From positions 1 through 64,000 of the forward strand of contig CAYJOD010000027.1 in NCBI GenBank assembly GCA_964371655.1: a stretch of DNA of 64,000 nucleotides, in the 5' to 3' direction. The notes beneath the pieces are model-generated. The model saw nothing but the letters and a program-made list of their open reading frames with translations. It had not been told where the DNA came from and did not search any database. Positions 51,025 through 58,983 of this stretch are shown here, piece after piece (the first letter of the stretch is position 1; each line of letters opens with the position of its first letter). This stretch comes from CAZGSN01 sp964371655 (lineage in GTDB: Bacteria > Desulfobacterota > Binatia > HRBIN30). Both the position numbers and the translations under genes were made by a program.

Positions 51025-51792
51025 CTAAATCCCGACGATGCTGTAGCCAGCGTCGACGTGGATGATTTCCCCGGTGACCCCACTGGCAAGGTCGCTGCAC
51101 AGGTACACGGCGGTGGCCGCCACGTCCTCGGTGCTGACATTGCGTTGCAGCGGCGCACGCTCGGCATGATGGTGCAGCATGTCCTTGAATCCGGTGATCC
51201 CGGCCGACGACAAGGTACGGATCGGACCCGCCGAGATCGCGTTGACGCGGATCTTCTGTCCGCCCAGATCGTACGCCAAATAGCGAACGCACGATTCCAA
51301 CCCGGCCTTGGCCACACCCATCACATTGTAGTTCGGCAGTGCCCTCTCCGCGCCCAGATAGGTGAGGGTCAACATCGAGCCGCCCGCGGCCATTAACGGC
51401 AAGGCGGCACGTGCCAACGCAATCAGCGAATACACGCTGACGTCGAGCGCGATCCGAAAGCCTTCTCTCGTGGTTTCGACGAAGCGACCCTTGAGCTCCT
51501 CCCGCGGCGCAAACGCGATGGCGTGCACGAGCACGTCCACGCCCCCCCATCGCTCCCGTAACGCCGCGAACGTCGCTTCGATGTCTTCGTCTTTGGAAAC
51601 GTCGCACGGCAGGACATCGTGCACGCCGAGGGATTCGGCCAGCGGCCGTACGCGACGCTCCAGAGTTTCGCCAACATAGGTCAGCGCCAGCCGCGCGCCC
51701 TCACGATGCAGCGCGCGCGCGATCGCCCACGCAATGCTGTGGTCGTTGGCGATGCCGAGAACGAGGGCTCTTTTGCCGGCAAGCAATCCCAT
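51025..51792 (-). CDS. fabI: Enoyl-ACP reductase FabI
   Basis: Last step of fatty-acid elongation. 255 residues. NAD-binding GIANDHSIAWAIARALH, the motif AFAPREELKGRF, catalytic YNVMGVAKAGLE (Tyr-x6-Lys) and RVNAISAGPIRTLSSAGI, the region usual in FabI. ATG at 51792 rather than 51822. yqgE lies just upstream, 45 bases away. Confidence 0.95.
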   Translation of the reverse strand: MGLLAGKRALVLGIANDHSIAWAIARALHREGARLALTYVGETLERRVRPLAESLGVHDVLPCDVSKDEDIEATFAALRERWGGVDVLVHAIAFAPREELKGRFVETTREGFRIALDVSVYSLIALARAALPLMAAGGSMLTLTYLGAERALPNYNVMGVAKAGLESCVRYLAYDLGGQKIRVNAISAGPIRTLSSAGITGFKDMLHHHAERAPLQRNVSTEDVAATAVYLCSDLASGVTGEIIHVDAGYSIVGI

Positions 51793-51837
51793 CCCACCTC
51801 CACGCGCCGAGCTCAACCGCACGACGACATCAGCGCG

Positions 51838-52392
51838 TCAGTGAACACCGCCACCCATTTGCAGCGAGTAGGGGTCGACGCCGAGACTGCGGATTGCGGT
51901 CTGCCACATTTCGCCTGGATCGGTGCGGAAGATCAGGTCGGCAGACACGTCGACGGTGAGCCAGGCCGACGCCGCCAGCTCCGACTCAAGCTGACCCGCG
52001 GCCCATCCCGCGTACCCGAGCAGGAATCGAGCCCGGCCACTGCTTGACTCCTCCTCGATGCTGCGACGCAACATCTCCATCGAGCCACTGAGAAAGACCC
52101 CGGCGCTCACATCGATCGTCTCCGGCGTTCCCGGATTATCGGCGAGCAAGAGCCAGCCGCGCTCGGTCTCGACCGGACCACCCATCCAGATCTGCAGCCC
52201 GTTGTCGTGACGCAGCGGCGGTTCGACCTCGAGGACACTGGAGACCAGAGTTGCGCTCGGCCGGTTGACCACCAGCCCCATCGCCCCTTCCCTTTCGTGC
52301 TTGCAGAGCAGAACCACCGCACGCGCAAAGTTGGGATCCTCCATCTGCGGCATCGCCAGCAGCAATGTCGGCGCGAGTGAGTCCTGGGTCAT
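51838..52392 (-). CDS. yqgE: YqgE/AlgH family protein (UPF0301)
   Basis: 184 residues. Family segments APTLLLAMPQMEDPNFARAV, GAMGLVVNRPSATL, the GGPV pocket (WMGGPVETERGWLL) and FLLGYAGWAAGQLESEL are present. Role not settled; in Pseudomonas AlgH affects alginate regulation. ATG at 52392. A short CCAGATACCAGATACC repeat lies upstream near 52475. Confidence 0.9.
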   Translation of the reverse strand: MTQDSLAPTLLLAMPQMEDPNFARAVVLLCKHEREGAMGLVVNRPSATLVSSVLEVEPPLRHDNGLQIWMGGPVETERGWLLLADNPGTPETIDVSAGVFLSGSMEMLRRSIEEESSSGRARFLLGYAGWAAGQLESELAASAWLTVDVSADLIFRTDPGEMWQTAIRSLGVDPYSLQMGGGVH

Positions 52393-52505
52393 GAAACGAT
52401 CCTGGCCACAGGCCAAAACGAAGTCAATGCGCCCACCGCACCTCGCATTTGCTCGGGAGGCGGAATCTCCGAACCAGATACCAGATACCGGAAGGTGGAA
52501 TGCAA

Positions 52506-53141
52506 TCAGAGAACGTACTGCTGCATGAACACGAAGTGCAGGGCGCTGCCGGCGAGCACGAAGATGTGGAAGATCTCATGGTGACCGAACACCGACGGGT
52601 ACGGATCCGGGCGTTCGAGCGCGAAGATCACCGCACCGATGCTGTACACCAGGCCACCACCGAGCAGCCACATCAGCCCCCCGACCGGGAACTTCTGCAG
52701 CATGGGACCGACCGCAAACACCGCGAGCCAACCCATGCCGAGATAGATCGCCGCGCTCATCCAACCCGGCAGATGATCGAAGAAGAGCTTGAGCACAGTG
52801 CCGGCCGCGGCGATCCCCCAAACCACCGCGAGCAGAGTCCAGCCCCAATGCGCGCGCAGCGCGATGATACAGATCGGGGTGTAGCTGCCGGCGATGAGGA
52901 AGAAAATCGCCGTATGATCGAAACGGCGCAGCCAGTCCTCCCCGCGCGGACTGACGCGCAGGCCGTGGTAGATTGCACTCGCGGAAAACAGGATCACCAG
53001 GCTCATGCCGTAGATGCCGAAGCCCACCATGCGCCAGGTCTGCCCCCGCGATTCGATCAGCAGAACGATCAGGGCGACGACCGAGAGCACGGCGCCGACA
53101 AAATGAGAAAGGCTGTTGAAGGGTTCTTTGATGCGCGACAT
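52506..53141 (-). CDS. Hemolysin III family (PAQR-type) membrane protein
   Basis: 211 residues with seven membrane helices. Family motifs NSLSHFVGAVLSVVAL, SAIYHGL with RRFDHTAIFFLIAGSYTPI, and HEIFHIFVLAGSALHF near the end carry the Ser/His/Asp residues of the PAQR metal site. Probably a membrane hydrolase or signalling protein; toxin activity is not implied. Confidence 0.9.
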   Translation of the reverse strand: MSRIKEPFNSLSHFVGAVLSVVALIVLLIESRGQTWRMVGFGIYGMSLVILFSASAIYHGLRVSPRGEDWLRRFDHTAIFFLIAGSYTPICIIALRAHWGWTLLAVVWGIAAAGTVLKLFFDHLPGWMSAAIYLGMGWLAVFAVGPMLQKFPVGGLMWLLGGGLVYSIGAVIFALERPDPYPSVFGHHEIFHIFVLAGSALHFVFMQQYVL

Positions 53142-53313
53142 GGAAGCTTCCTTGTAGCGTACGCGGCACCCTTAAGTCCAAGGGAAACTGGCCGGTAGGC
53201 AGGGCCACGGCATAGTCGTCCACGGAGGGCTGGAGCCGCATCGAGCCCCATTCCCGCCGGTCGCGGACGAGCCGTCCGCGCGATTGCCTCAAACCAGCGC
53301 TCCGAGCGGAATA

Positions 53314-53343
53314 TTATCGCCGGGAGCGCGGGCGGCCCGCCCG
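53314..53343. repeat. REP palindrome of the RAYT-associated type
   Basis: TCGCCGGGAGCGCGGGCGG then CCCGCCCGC is the reverse complement of the REP core in the modules at 58113-58226 and 58881-58982. It lies in the 393-base gap 53142-53534, where I see nothing else definite apart from GC-rich sequence. Confidence 0.7.
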
Positions 53344-53534
53344 CTTTGCGCATGACCCCTGCCGTGGCGCAGGCTCCGTCAACGACTTTGCCGTGGCCCT
53401 GGGCCGGTAGGTCACAGCGCGGGTCCGAGCCCGCACTGTCTTCTGTGATTCCGGCTCTCTTCGGGGTTCCCATTGCGTAACGAGAGGGTATTCTCACCTC
53501 TCACTACAAATTCTGAATTCGGAGTCACGAAACC

Positions 53535-54917
53535 ATGCGCAATGTCCTTCGCTCCCTCACGCTGCCACTTGTCGTCGTAACGCTTGCCGCCTGCAGTGCA
53601 TCGCACGCGCAGTCGGCGCGTCTGTGCTCGCGCGGCGCCAACGACGGGGCCGCGTGCAGCGTCGATGAGGACTGCAGCGGCGGCGCTTGCGTCGATGCAC
53701 AGGGCGTTTGCGACGGCGGCTCTTCGGACGGCAACCTGTGCGCGTGCAACGGCGGCATTTGCTCGACGCGTACCCTGTGCCCCTCCGCGCACGGCAGCGG
53801 CACCTGCGTCGGCGGCGACGTTGTTGGTCGTTGCTGCGACGTGCACGGCAACTGCCGCGACAACGCCGCTTGCGTCGGCACGCAGCGCATCTGCCTGTCG
53901 GGGAACTCGGCGGGCTCGCCTTGTGTTCACGACTCGCAGTGTCTGGGTGGAATGTGCGATTCGACGGGCAAGGTCTGCAGTGGCGGCAGTGCCGACGGCT
54001 TCACCTGCAACGAAGATAGCCATTGCCCAAGCGGAAGTTGCAGCGCGCCGGTCGTGAGCCCGCCGACGCCGGTGCCCACAAGCGCTCCGCCACCGCCGGA
54101 CACCTGCATCAATCCGTCGGTGCCGACACCGGCCCCGGCGAAAGCGCAATTCATCTGCTCCGGCGGCAACCAAAATGGACGGCCCTGTGCGAGCAACACG
54201 AATTGCCGGCACGGTCAGTGCGTGATCGGGCTGGGAGTCTGCCTCGGCGGCGCGAACGATGGCAATGCCTGCGTCTGTCCCTCGGGTAGTTGCTTGCCGG
54301 GTCAGTGCAGCGCCGACCCGAGCCTCGGCAAGTGTCGTGGTGGCCCCGCCGGAAGCGGCGCCGCCTTGTGTTGCGATCCCGCCCTCGGCTGCGGCGACGC
54401 GCCGTGTATGCCGACAAATAGGACCTGTGCCGGCGGCACCCGCAAGCGCATCCCTTGTCTCAACGATGCTCAATGCCCCGGCTCGTCGTGCGTCCAGACC
54501 GGCCAGTTCTGCGAAGGCGGGACCTCCGATGCGATCAGCTGCGCGTCGGATGCCGACTGTCCCGGCGGACACTGCGCCCTGTTGTCCCCGCCGGAAGGCC
54601 CGATCTGCACGCCCAAGCCGACACCGACGGAGACGTCGACCCGCGTCCCAACCTCCACCCGCGGCGTTCCCAACGCACAGACACCAACTCCGAAGAAGCA
54701 ACCGGCCTCGGGCGGTTCCAACGGTAGCTCGGCGACCTCGAACTCCGGCTGCACGATGGGGACGGCTGAAACGGCGAGTCCGTTGCTTGTGGTCGCGATG
54801 ATTCTGATGCTGCTAGCGAAGCTCGCGGCGCGACCGGCTAGCATGAAGTTTCGGAGGACGCTGCGAGCTTGTTTGCGAGGGGTACGTGTGGCACGCTGGA
54901 CCCAACATGAACTCTGA
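53535..54917 (+). CDS. Cys-rich repeat secreted protein with MYXO-CTERM-like tail
   Basis: 460 residues. Signal peptide (LTLPLVVVTLAAC, then SASHAQ; Cys20 makes a lipobox possible). Residues 30-170 and 205-350 hold repeated units of the form C-xGG-(N/S)xDG-xxC-xxDxxC-xGGxC, with over 45 cysteines. Two Pro/Thr-rich linkers follow the repeat blocks (PPTPVPTSAPPPPDT; KPTPTETSTRVPTST). The C-terminus has SNSGCTMG, a membrane helix (PLLVVAMILMLLAKLAA) and a basic tail, like MYXO-CTERM sorting signals. The tail runs about 29 residues beyond the helix, longer than usual. Function unknown, probably surface exposed. It overlaps the next gene by 11 bases. Confidence 0.8.
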   Translation: MRNVLRSLTLPLVVVTLAACSASHAQSARLCSRGANDGAACSVDEDCSGGACVDAQGVCDGGSSDGNLCACNGGICSTRTLCPSAHGSGTCVGGDVVGRCCDVHGNCRDNAACVGTQRICLSGNSAGSPCVHDSQCLGGMCDSTGKVCSGGSADGFTCNEDSHCPSGSCSAPVVSPPTPVPTSAPPPPDTCINPSVPTPAPAKAQFICSGGNQNGRPCASNTNCRHGQCVIGLGVCLGGANDGNACVCPSGSCLPGQCSADPSLGKCRGGPAGSGAALCCDPALGCGDAPCMPTNRTCAGGTRKRIPCLNDAQCPGSSCVQTGQFCEGGTSDAISCASDADCPGGHCALLSPPEGPICTPKPTPTETSTRVPTSTRGVPNAQTPTPKKQPASGGSNGSSATSNSGCTMGTAETASPLLVVAMILMLLAKLAARPASMKFRRTLRACLRGVRVARWTQHEL

Positions 54918-55137
54918 GCTACTTCAGCGCATCACCATCGAGCCCGGCAAGTGCGGCGGACGCCCGTGCATTCGCGGTAAACGACTCCGCGTCAGCGATG
55001 TGTTGCAGCTGCTCAGCGCCGGCGCCAGCTTCGAGGAGATTCTAGAGGACTATCCCTTCTTGGAGCGCGACGACATCCTCGCCGCAATTGAGTATGCGGC
55101 GCGCCAAACCGACCATGTCGTGCTTCAAGCTTCGTGA
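54907..55137 (+). CDS. DUF433 antitoxin-like protein
   Basis: 76 residues. The DUF433 core ITIEPGKCGGRPCIRGKRLR, VSDVLQLLSAGASFEEILEDYP and DDILAAIEYAA forms a helix-turn-helix found in VapB45-type antitoxins. It overlaps the toxin gene by four bases (GTGA). Confidence 0.88.
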   Translation: MNSELLQRITIEPGKCGGRPCIRGKRLRVSDVLQLLSAGASFEEILEDYPFLERDDILAAIEYAARQTDHVVLQAS

Positions 55138-55463
55138 AATTCCTCGTCGACAACCAACTTCCTGCAGCCCTCGCTCGCTTCCTCAATTCGCGCGGCCATG
55201 ATGCGCAGCACGTCCTCGACGTGCACATGGACGAAGCCGGCGACCTCGATATCTGGAACTACGCCGTTTCCCAGGGTCGCGCTCTGGTCAGCAAAGATGA
55301 GGATTTCCTCCATCTCGCCAATCGGCCCGGCGCCTCCGGCATGCTCGTGTGGGTACGGCTTGGCAACTCTCGAAAACTGGCCCTCCTCACCGCCTTCGAC
55401 CGCGCTCTGTCCGACATCGTCTCGGCGTTGGAGGAAGGTCAACGGATCATTGAAGTGCGATGA
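55134..55463 (+). CDS. DUF5615 PIN-like toxin
   Basis: 109 residues. MKFLVDNQLPAALARFL with its first Asp, SRGHDAQHVLDV, and the paired acidic residues in ALVSKDEDFLHLA match the Mut7-C/PIN-like nucleases of the VapC45 type. GTG start inside the antitoxin stop. Predicted ribonuclease, inhibited by the DUF433 partner. Confidence 0.88.
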   Translation: MKFLVDNQLPAALARFLNSRGHDAQHVLDVHMDEAGDLDIWNYAVSQGRALVSKDEDFLHLANRPGASGMLVWVRLGNSRKLALLTAFDRALSDIVSALEEGQRIIEVR

Positions 55464-55483
55464 CTGATGGCGTCCGCGATCTT

Positions 55484-58033
55484 TCACCCAATCTCCGCAA
55501 GCTCCAGCCGGCCCGCCCAGCGGTGTGCGAGGACGGCACGCAGGCGTTTTGATTCGGGCTTCTCCAGATTCGGGTCGAGCTCTAGCCACGACGCCGCGGC
55601 ACGGCGAGCCTCGTCGAGAACGCGCGCGTCGCGGATCAGATTCGCAACCCGGAAGTCCGGCAGCCCCGACTGGCGCGTGCCCAGAAGCTCGCCGGGTCCA
55701 CGAATCTCGAGGTCGGCTTCGGCGATCTTGAAACCATCGTTTGTGCTCGCCATCGCTTGCAGACGGCGCTGCACGTCGTCACCGCGATGGAATGCCGTCA
55801 GCAGCACGCACAGCGCGGCGTCCTTCCCTCGGCCGACACGACCGCGTAGCTGGTGCAGCTGGGCGAGACCGAAACGTTCGGCGTGCTCGACCACCATGAT
55901 GGTGGCGTTGGGCACATCGATCCCTACCTCGATCACGGTCGTGCTCACCAGCAGCTGAATGTCGCCGGCCTTGAAGCGGCGCATGACGGCGTCCTTCTCC
56001 GCACCCTTCATGCGCCCGTGTACGAGACCGACGCGGTAGCCGTGAAACACCGTGCGTGCCAGCTCCTCCGCCATCGTCGTCGCGTCGCGCAGCTCCATCT
56101 CCTCCGAGCTCTCGACGAGAGGGTAGACGACATACCCCTGACAGCCACGATCGAGCTCGCGCTTGACCAGGTCGTAGACCTTGGTGCGCTCGCCCTCGTG
56201 GCGCAGCAGAGTGCGCACCGGCGTGCGCCCCGGCGGCATCTCGTCGATCACCGAGATATCGAGGTCGCCGTATACCGTCATCGCCAGGGTGCGCGGGATC
56301 GGTGTCGCTGTCATCAATAGAATGTCCGGCGTCCCGCCCAGCCGCTGCACCGCGGCGCGCTGCAGGACGCCGAAGCGGTGCTGCTCGTCGATCACCCCGA
56401 GGCCGATATTCTTGAACGCCACTCCCTCCTGGATGAGAGCGTGGGTGCCTACGACCAGATCGACCTCGCCGGCGCCAATTCGCCCGTAAGCCTCACGCCG
56501 CCGCGGCCGCGGCATTTCTCCGGTGAGCAACAGAGTGCGCACCGCCAACGGCGCGGCGAAGCGCTCGATGGTCGCAAAGTGCTGCTCCGCCAGCAGCTCG
56601 GTGGGCGCCATGAACGCCGCCTGGTAGCCGTTCTCGATCGCCACCAACGCCGCGAACAGAGCGACGATGGTCTTGCCGCTACCGACGTCGCCCTGAAGCA
56701 AGCGGTGCAGCGGATGCGGGCGCGCCATGTCGGCGTAGATCTCGCGCAGCACGCGCTGCTGCGCTGCGGTCAGCGCAAACGGCAGCAGCTCGTGCAACCG
56801 CGCGCTCAACGTGCCTTGCACCGGCAGCGACAACCCCGTCTCCCGCTCCACCGAACGCCGTCGCAACGCCATCCCCAGCTGCAGGAAGAACAGCTCGTCG
56901 AAGACCAGGGAGCGGTGCGCACCTGAACGCGTGCTGTTGAGGGCCTCGAGGTCGGCGTCCGGCTGCGGGTAATGCAGCAGACGCATCGCCGTGCGCAGAT
57001 CGGTTACCCGCGCCGCTTCCACCACCGGCTTCGGCAGCACGCTCGGTAGCCGCGCCGACCACTCGTCGACCGCCCCTTGCACGAGCTTGCGCATCACCGC
57101 CACGGTCATCGTCGTGGGCTTGTTGTAGACGGGCAGCAGGCCACGACCGGCAAGCTCGACGCTGGTATCGATCTCGGGATGGACGATGCGCTTCTGCGCT
57201 CCGAAGTCGGCCTCGACTTTGCCATGCACCAGGCAACGCTGGCCGACTTGATATTGATTCTTGAAGAATGCGATTTGATGAAACCACGTCAGGACCATCA
57301 ATCCCGTATCATCGCGCAGGACGCCTTCGAGGATGGGGCGACGGCGGCGGCCGACGAAGCGCTCCGCCAGATGGGTGATCTCGCCGATGACGCTCGCCGT
57401 CTCCCCGGGGCGCAGGTCACGGATGGTGCTGACGGCGCGGCGATCTTCGTAACGGAACGGCAGATGATAGAGGAGATCTTCGACACTGCGGATGCCAAGC
57501 TTCTCGAACTGGATGGCGCGGCGCGGGCCGACACCGGGAACGAACTGCACCGACTGAGCCAGCGCTGCCAACGCATCGGCGCTGTTGCCCGTGGTCTCAT
57601 GGTAAGGCGGCATCACCTCTGGCGGAGCCGGCGGCCTCGGTTGTGGAGCCGGCTGACCGGGAGAGCTCGCCCCACGCCGGCTTGCGGTCGCCCTCGGCAA
57701 CACCAGCGGCGGCTCTATCCCCAGAAATTGTCGCCGCACCTCATTGATTACTTCGAGAGCCCGTTGCGCACGCTGGGCCCGGCGATCGGGATCGGCGGCG
57801 AGCTCGCCAAGCATCGCGCATAGCCCCTCGACCTGTCGCTTCAGCTCGACATCGCCGCTTCCTGCCAGCAGTAGATGCGCACGCTCGACGAAGGCTTGCG
57901 CCGGAAACTGCGTACGCGCCGCGGTCGGCGCCGACGCTTTGGCGAGAAACGCAAGCGGGCGGGCAATGATGGCGAGAAGCTCATCGAGCTCCCCGCCATC
58001 GACTCCGTCTCGCGCGTCACTCTGCTGGTCCAT
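55484..58033 (-). CDS. recG: ATP-dependent DNA helicase RecG
   Basis: 849 residues. Residues 160-300 are the wedge/OB domain (VPGVGPRRAIQFEKLGIRSVEDLLYHLPFRYEDRR is the entry). Walker A is GDVGSGKTIVALFAAL and motif II is DEQHRFGV; motif III is LLMTATPIPRTLA; motif VI is QLRGRVGRG. It remodels stalled forks and branched DNA. An N-terminal extension of about 150 residues (Ala/Arg/Pro-rich) precedes the wedge. ATG at 58033 is preferred to a TTG at 58042. Confidence 0.96.
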   Translation of the reverse strand: MDQQSDARDGVDGGELDELLAIIARPLAFLAKASAPTAARTQFPAQAFVERAHLLLAGSGDVELKRQVEGLCAMLGELAADPDRRAQRAQRALEVINEVRRQFLGIEPPLVLPRATASRRGASSPGQPAPQPRPPAPPEVMPPYHETTGNSADALAALAQSVQFVPGVGPRRAIQFEKLGIRSVEDLLYHLPFRYEDRRAVSTIRDLRPGETASVIGEITHLAERFVGRRRRPILEGVLRDDTGLMVLTWFHQIAFFKNQYQVGQRCLVHGKVEADFGAQKRIVHPEIDTSVELAGRGLLPVYNKPTTMTVAVMRKLVQGAVDEWSARLPSVLPKPVVEAARVTDLRTAMRLLHYPQPDADLEALNSTRSGAHRSLVFDELFFLQLGMALRRRSVERETGLSLPVQGTLSARLHELLPFALTAAQQRVLREIYADMARPHPLHRLLQGDVGSGKTIVALFAALVAIENGYQAAFMAPTELLAEQHFATIERFAAPLAVRTLLLTGEMPRPRRREAYGRIGAGEVDLVVGTHALIQEGVAFKNIGLGVIDEQHRFGVLQRAAVQRLGGTPDILLMTATPIPRTLAMTVYGDLDISVIDEMPPGRTPVRTLLRHEGERTKVYDLVKRELDRGCQGYVVYPLVESSEEMELRDATTMAEELARTVFHGYRVGLVHGRMKGAEKDAVMRRFKAGDIQLLVSTTVIEVGIDVPNATIMVVEHAERFGLAQLHQLRGRVGRGKDAALCVLLTAFHRGDDVQRRLQAMASTNDGFKIAEADLEIRGPGELLGTRQSGLPDFRVANLIRDARVLDEARRAAASWLELDPNLEKPESKRLRAVLAHRWAGRLELAEIG

Positions 58034-58112
58034 AGGTGGCAATTCAGTTCTACAGCCTAAAGAGCCCGCGCGTAAATGCGGAGGCTCGATATCGTATGTG
58101 ACGGATTCTCTT

Positions 58113-58226
58113 CGCCGCCCCGCCCCCTCTACCCCGCGGGCGGGCCGCCCGCGCTCCCGGCGATGGCCTTAAACAAATCCCCTGGTGAAACACTAACGCT
58201 GGGAGCGCGGCCGGCCCGGCCGCAGT
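58113..58226. repeat. REP/BIME module, left of the RAYT gene
   Basis: Two inverted REP palindromes: GCGGGCGGGCCGCCCGC then GCTCCCGGCGAT, and CGCTGGGAGC then GCGGCCGGCCCGGCCGC. A 5' leader CGCCGCCCCGCCCCCTCTACC is shared with the right-hand module. Same orientation as the copy at 58881-58982. Confidence 0.8.
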
Positions 58227-58236
58227 CGGCGGAATG

Positions 58237-58842
58237 TCAGCCCCGACCTCCATCCATCCACAAACGTGCGCTGCTCCAAGGCCAATCCTCCGCACACTCG
58301 ACCAGCCCCGCCTTGACCGGATTCTCGTGAATGTAGGTCACCGCCGCCAAGTAGTGCCGTTCATCACGGATCGCACGATCCCAATACTCTGCCTCCCACA
58401 CATGGCCAGCTTGCAGGGTCGTCCCGTTGATCTCGTGGCCGGAATAAGACTTCCAGCTGTGGAGAATTCGCTCCAGTGACCACTCCGAGTTGATGTCGGC
58501 CAATACGTGCACGTGATTTGGCATTACCACCCACGCGTGAAGGTCGTAACGGATTCCCTCAAAATGCTGCCAATTCGCAACCACCATCTCAGCGATACTT
58601 GGTTGCCGCAAGACACACACGCCGAGACCCGCGTCGAGATGCGCTTCGAGACGCTTGCGCCGTTCGGCATCGTTACGCAGCTCACGTAAGCAGCGCTCGA
58701 TCACCTCGAGTGGAAGGGCATCAGCCAAGCGATAAGTCACCATTTGAATCACCTTGGCGGCATCGTAATGCGGAAGGTATCCACGGCTGTGCCACCCGCG
58801 ATGGCCAAGAGGTGCAGGTGCGGACTTGGGGTGACTCGCCAT
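58237..58842 (-). CDS. REP-associated tyrosine transposase (RAYT)
   Basis: 201 residues of the Y1 (TnpA_REP) transposase family. The HUH-type metal motif is in WVVMPNHVHVLADI (His110, His112). The tyrosine that attacks DNA is probably Tyr153 in AEYWDRAIRDERHYLA, and YIHENPVKAGLV is a family hallmark. RAYTs mobilise REP palindromes as single strands. It is bracketed by two directly repeated REP modules of about 100 bases, forming a REPtron-like unit between carB and recG. Confidence 0.93.
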   Translation of the reverse strand: MASHPKSAPAPLGHRGWHSRGYLPHYDAAKVIQMVTYRLADALPLEVIERCLRELRNDAERRKRLEAHLDAGLGVCVLRQPSIAEMVVANWQHFEGIRYDLHAWVVMPNHVHVLADINSEWSLERILHSWKSYSGHEINGTTLQAGHVWEAEYWDRAIRDERHYLAAVTYIHENPVKAGLVECAEDWPWSSARLWMDGGRG

Positions 58843-58880
58843 GTAATCGAAGTGCGCGGTCGAGAGTGAAGTGTCAAGAA

Positions 58881-58982
58881 CGCCGCCCCACCCCTCTACC
58901 CGCGGGCGGGCCGCCCGCGCTCCCGGCGATTACCTTAGACTGAACTACTAACGCTGGGCGGGCGGCCGGCTTGGCCGCAGCC
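58881..58982. repeat. REP/BIME module, right of the RAYT gene
   Basis: CGCCGCCCCACCCCTCTACC, GCGGGCGGGCCGCCCGC, GCTCCCGGCGAT, then ACGCTGGGCGGGCGGCCGG. It is directly repeated relative to the left module and ends two bases before the carB stop codon, so the insertion has spared carB. Confidence 0.8.
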
Positions 58983-58983
58983 A

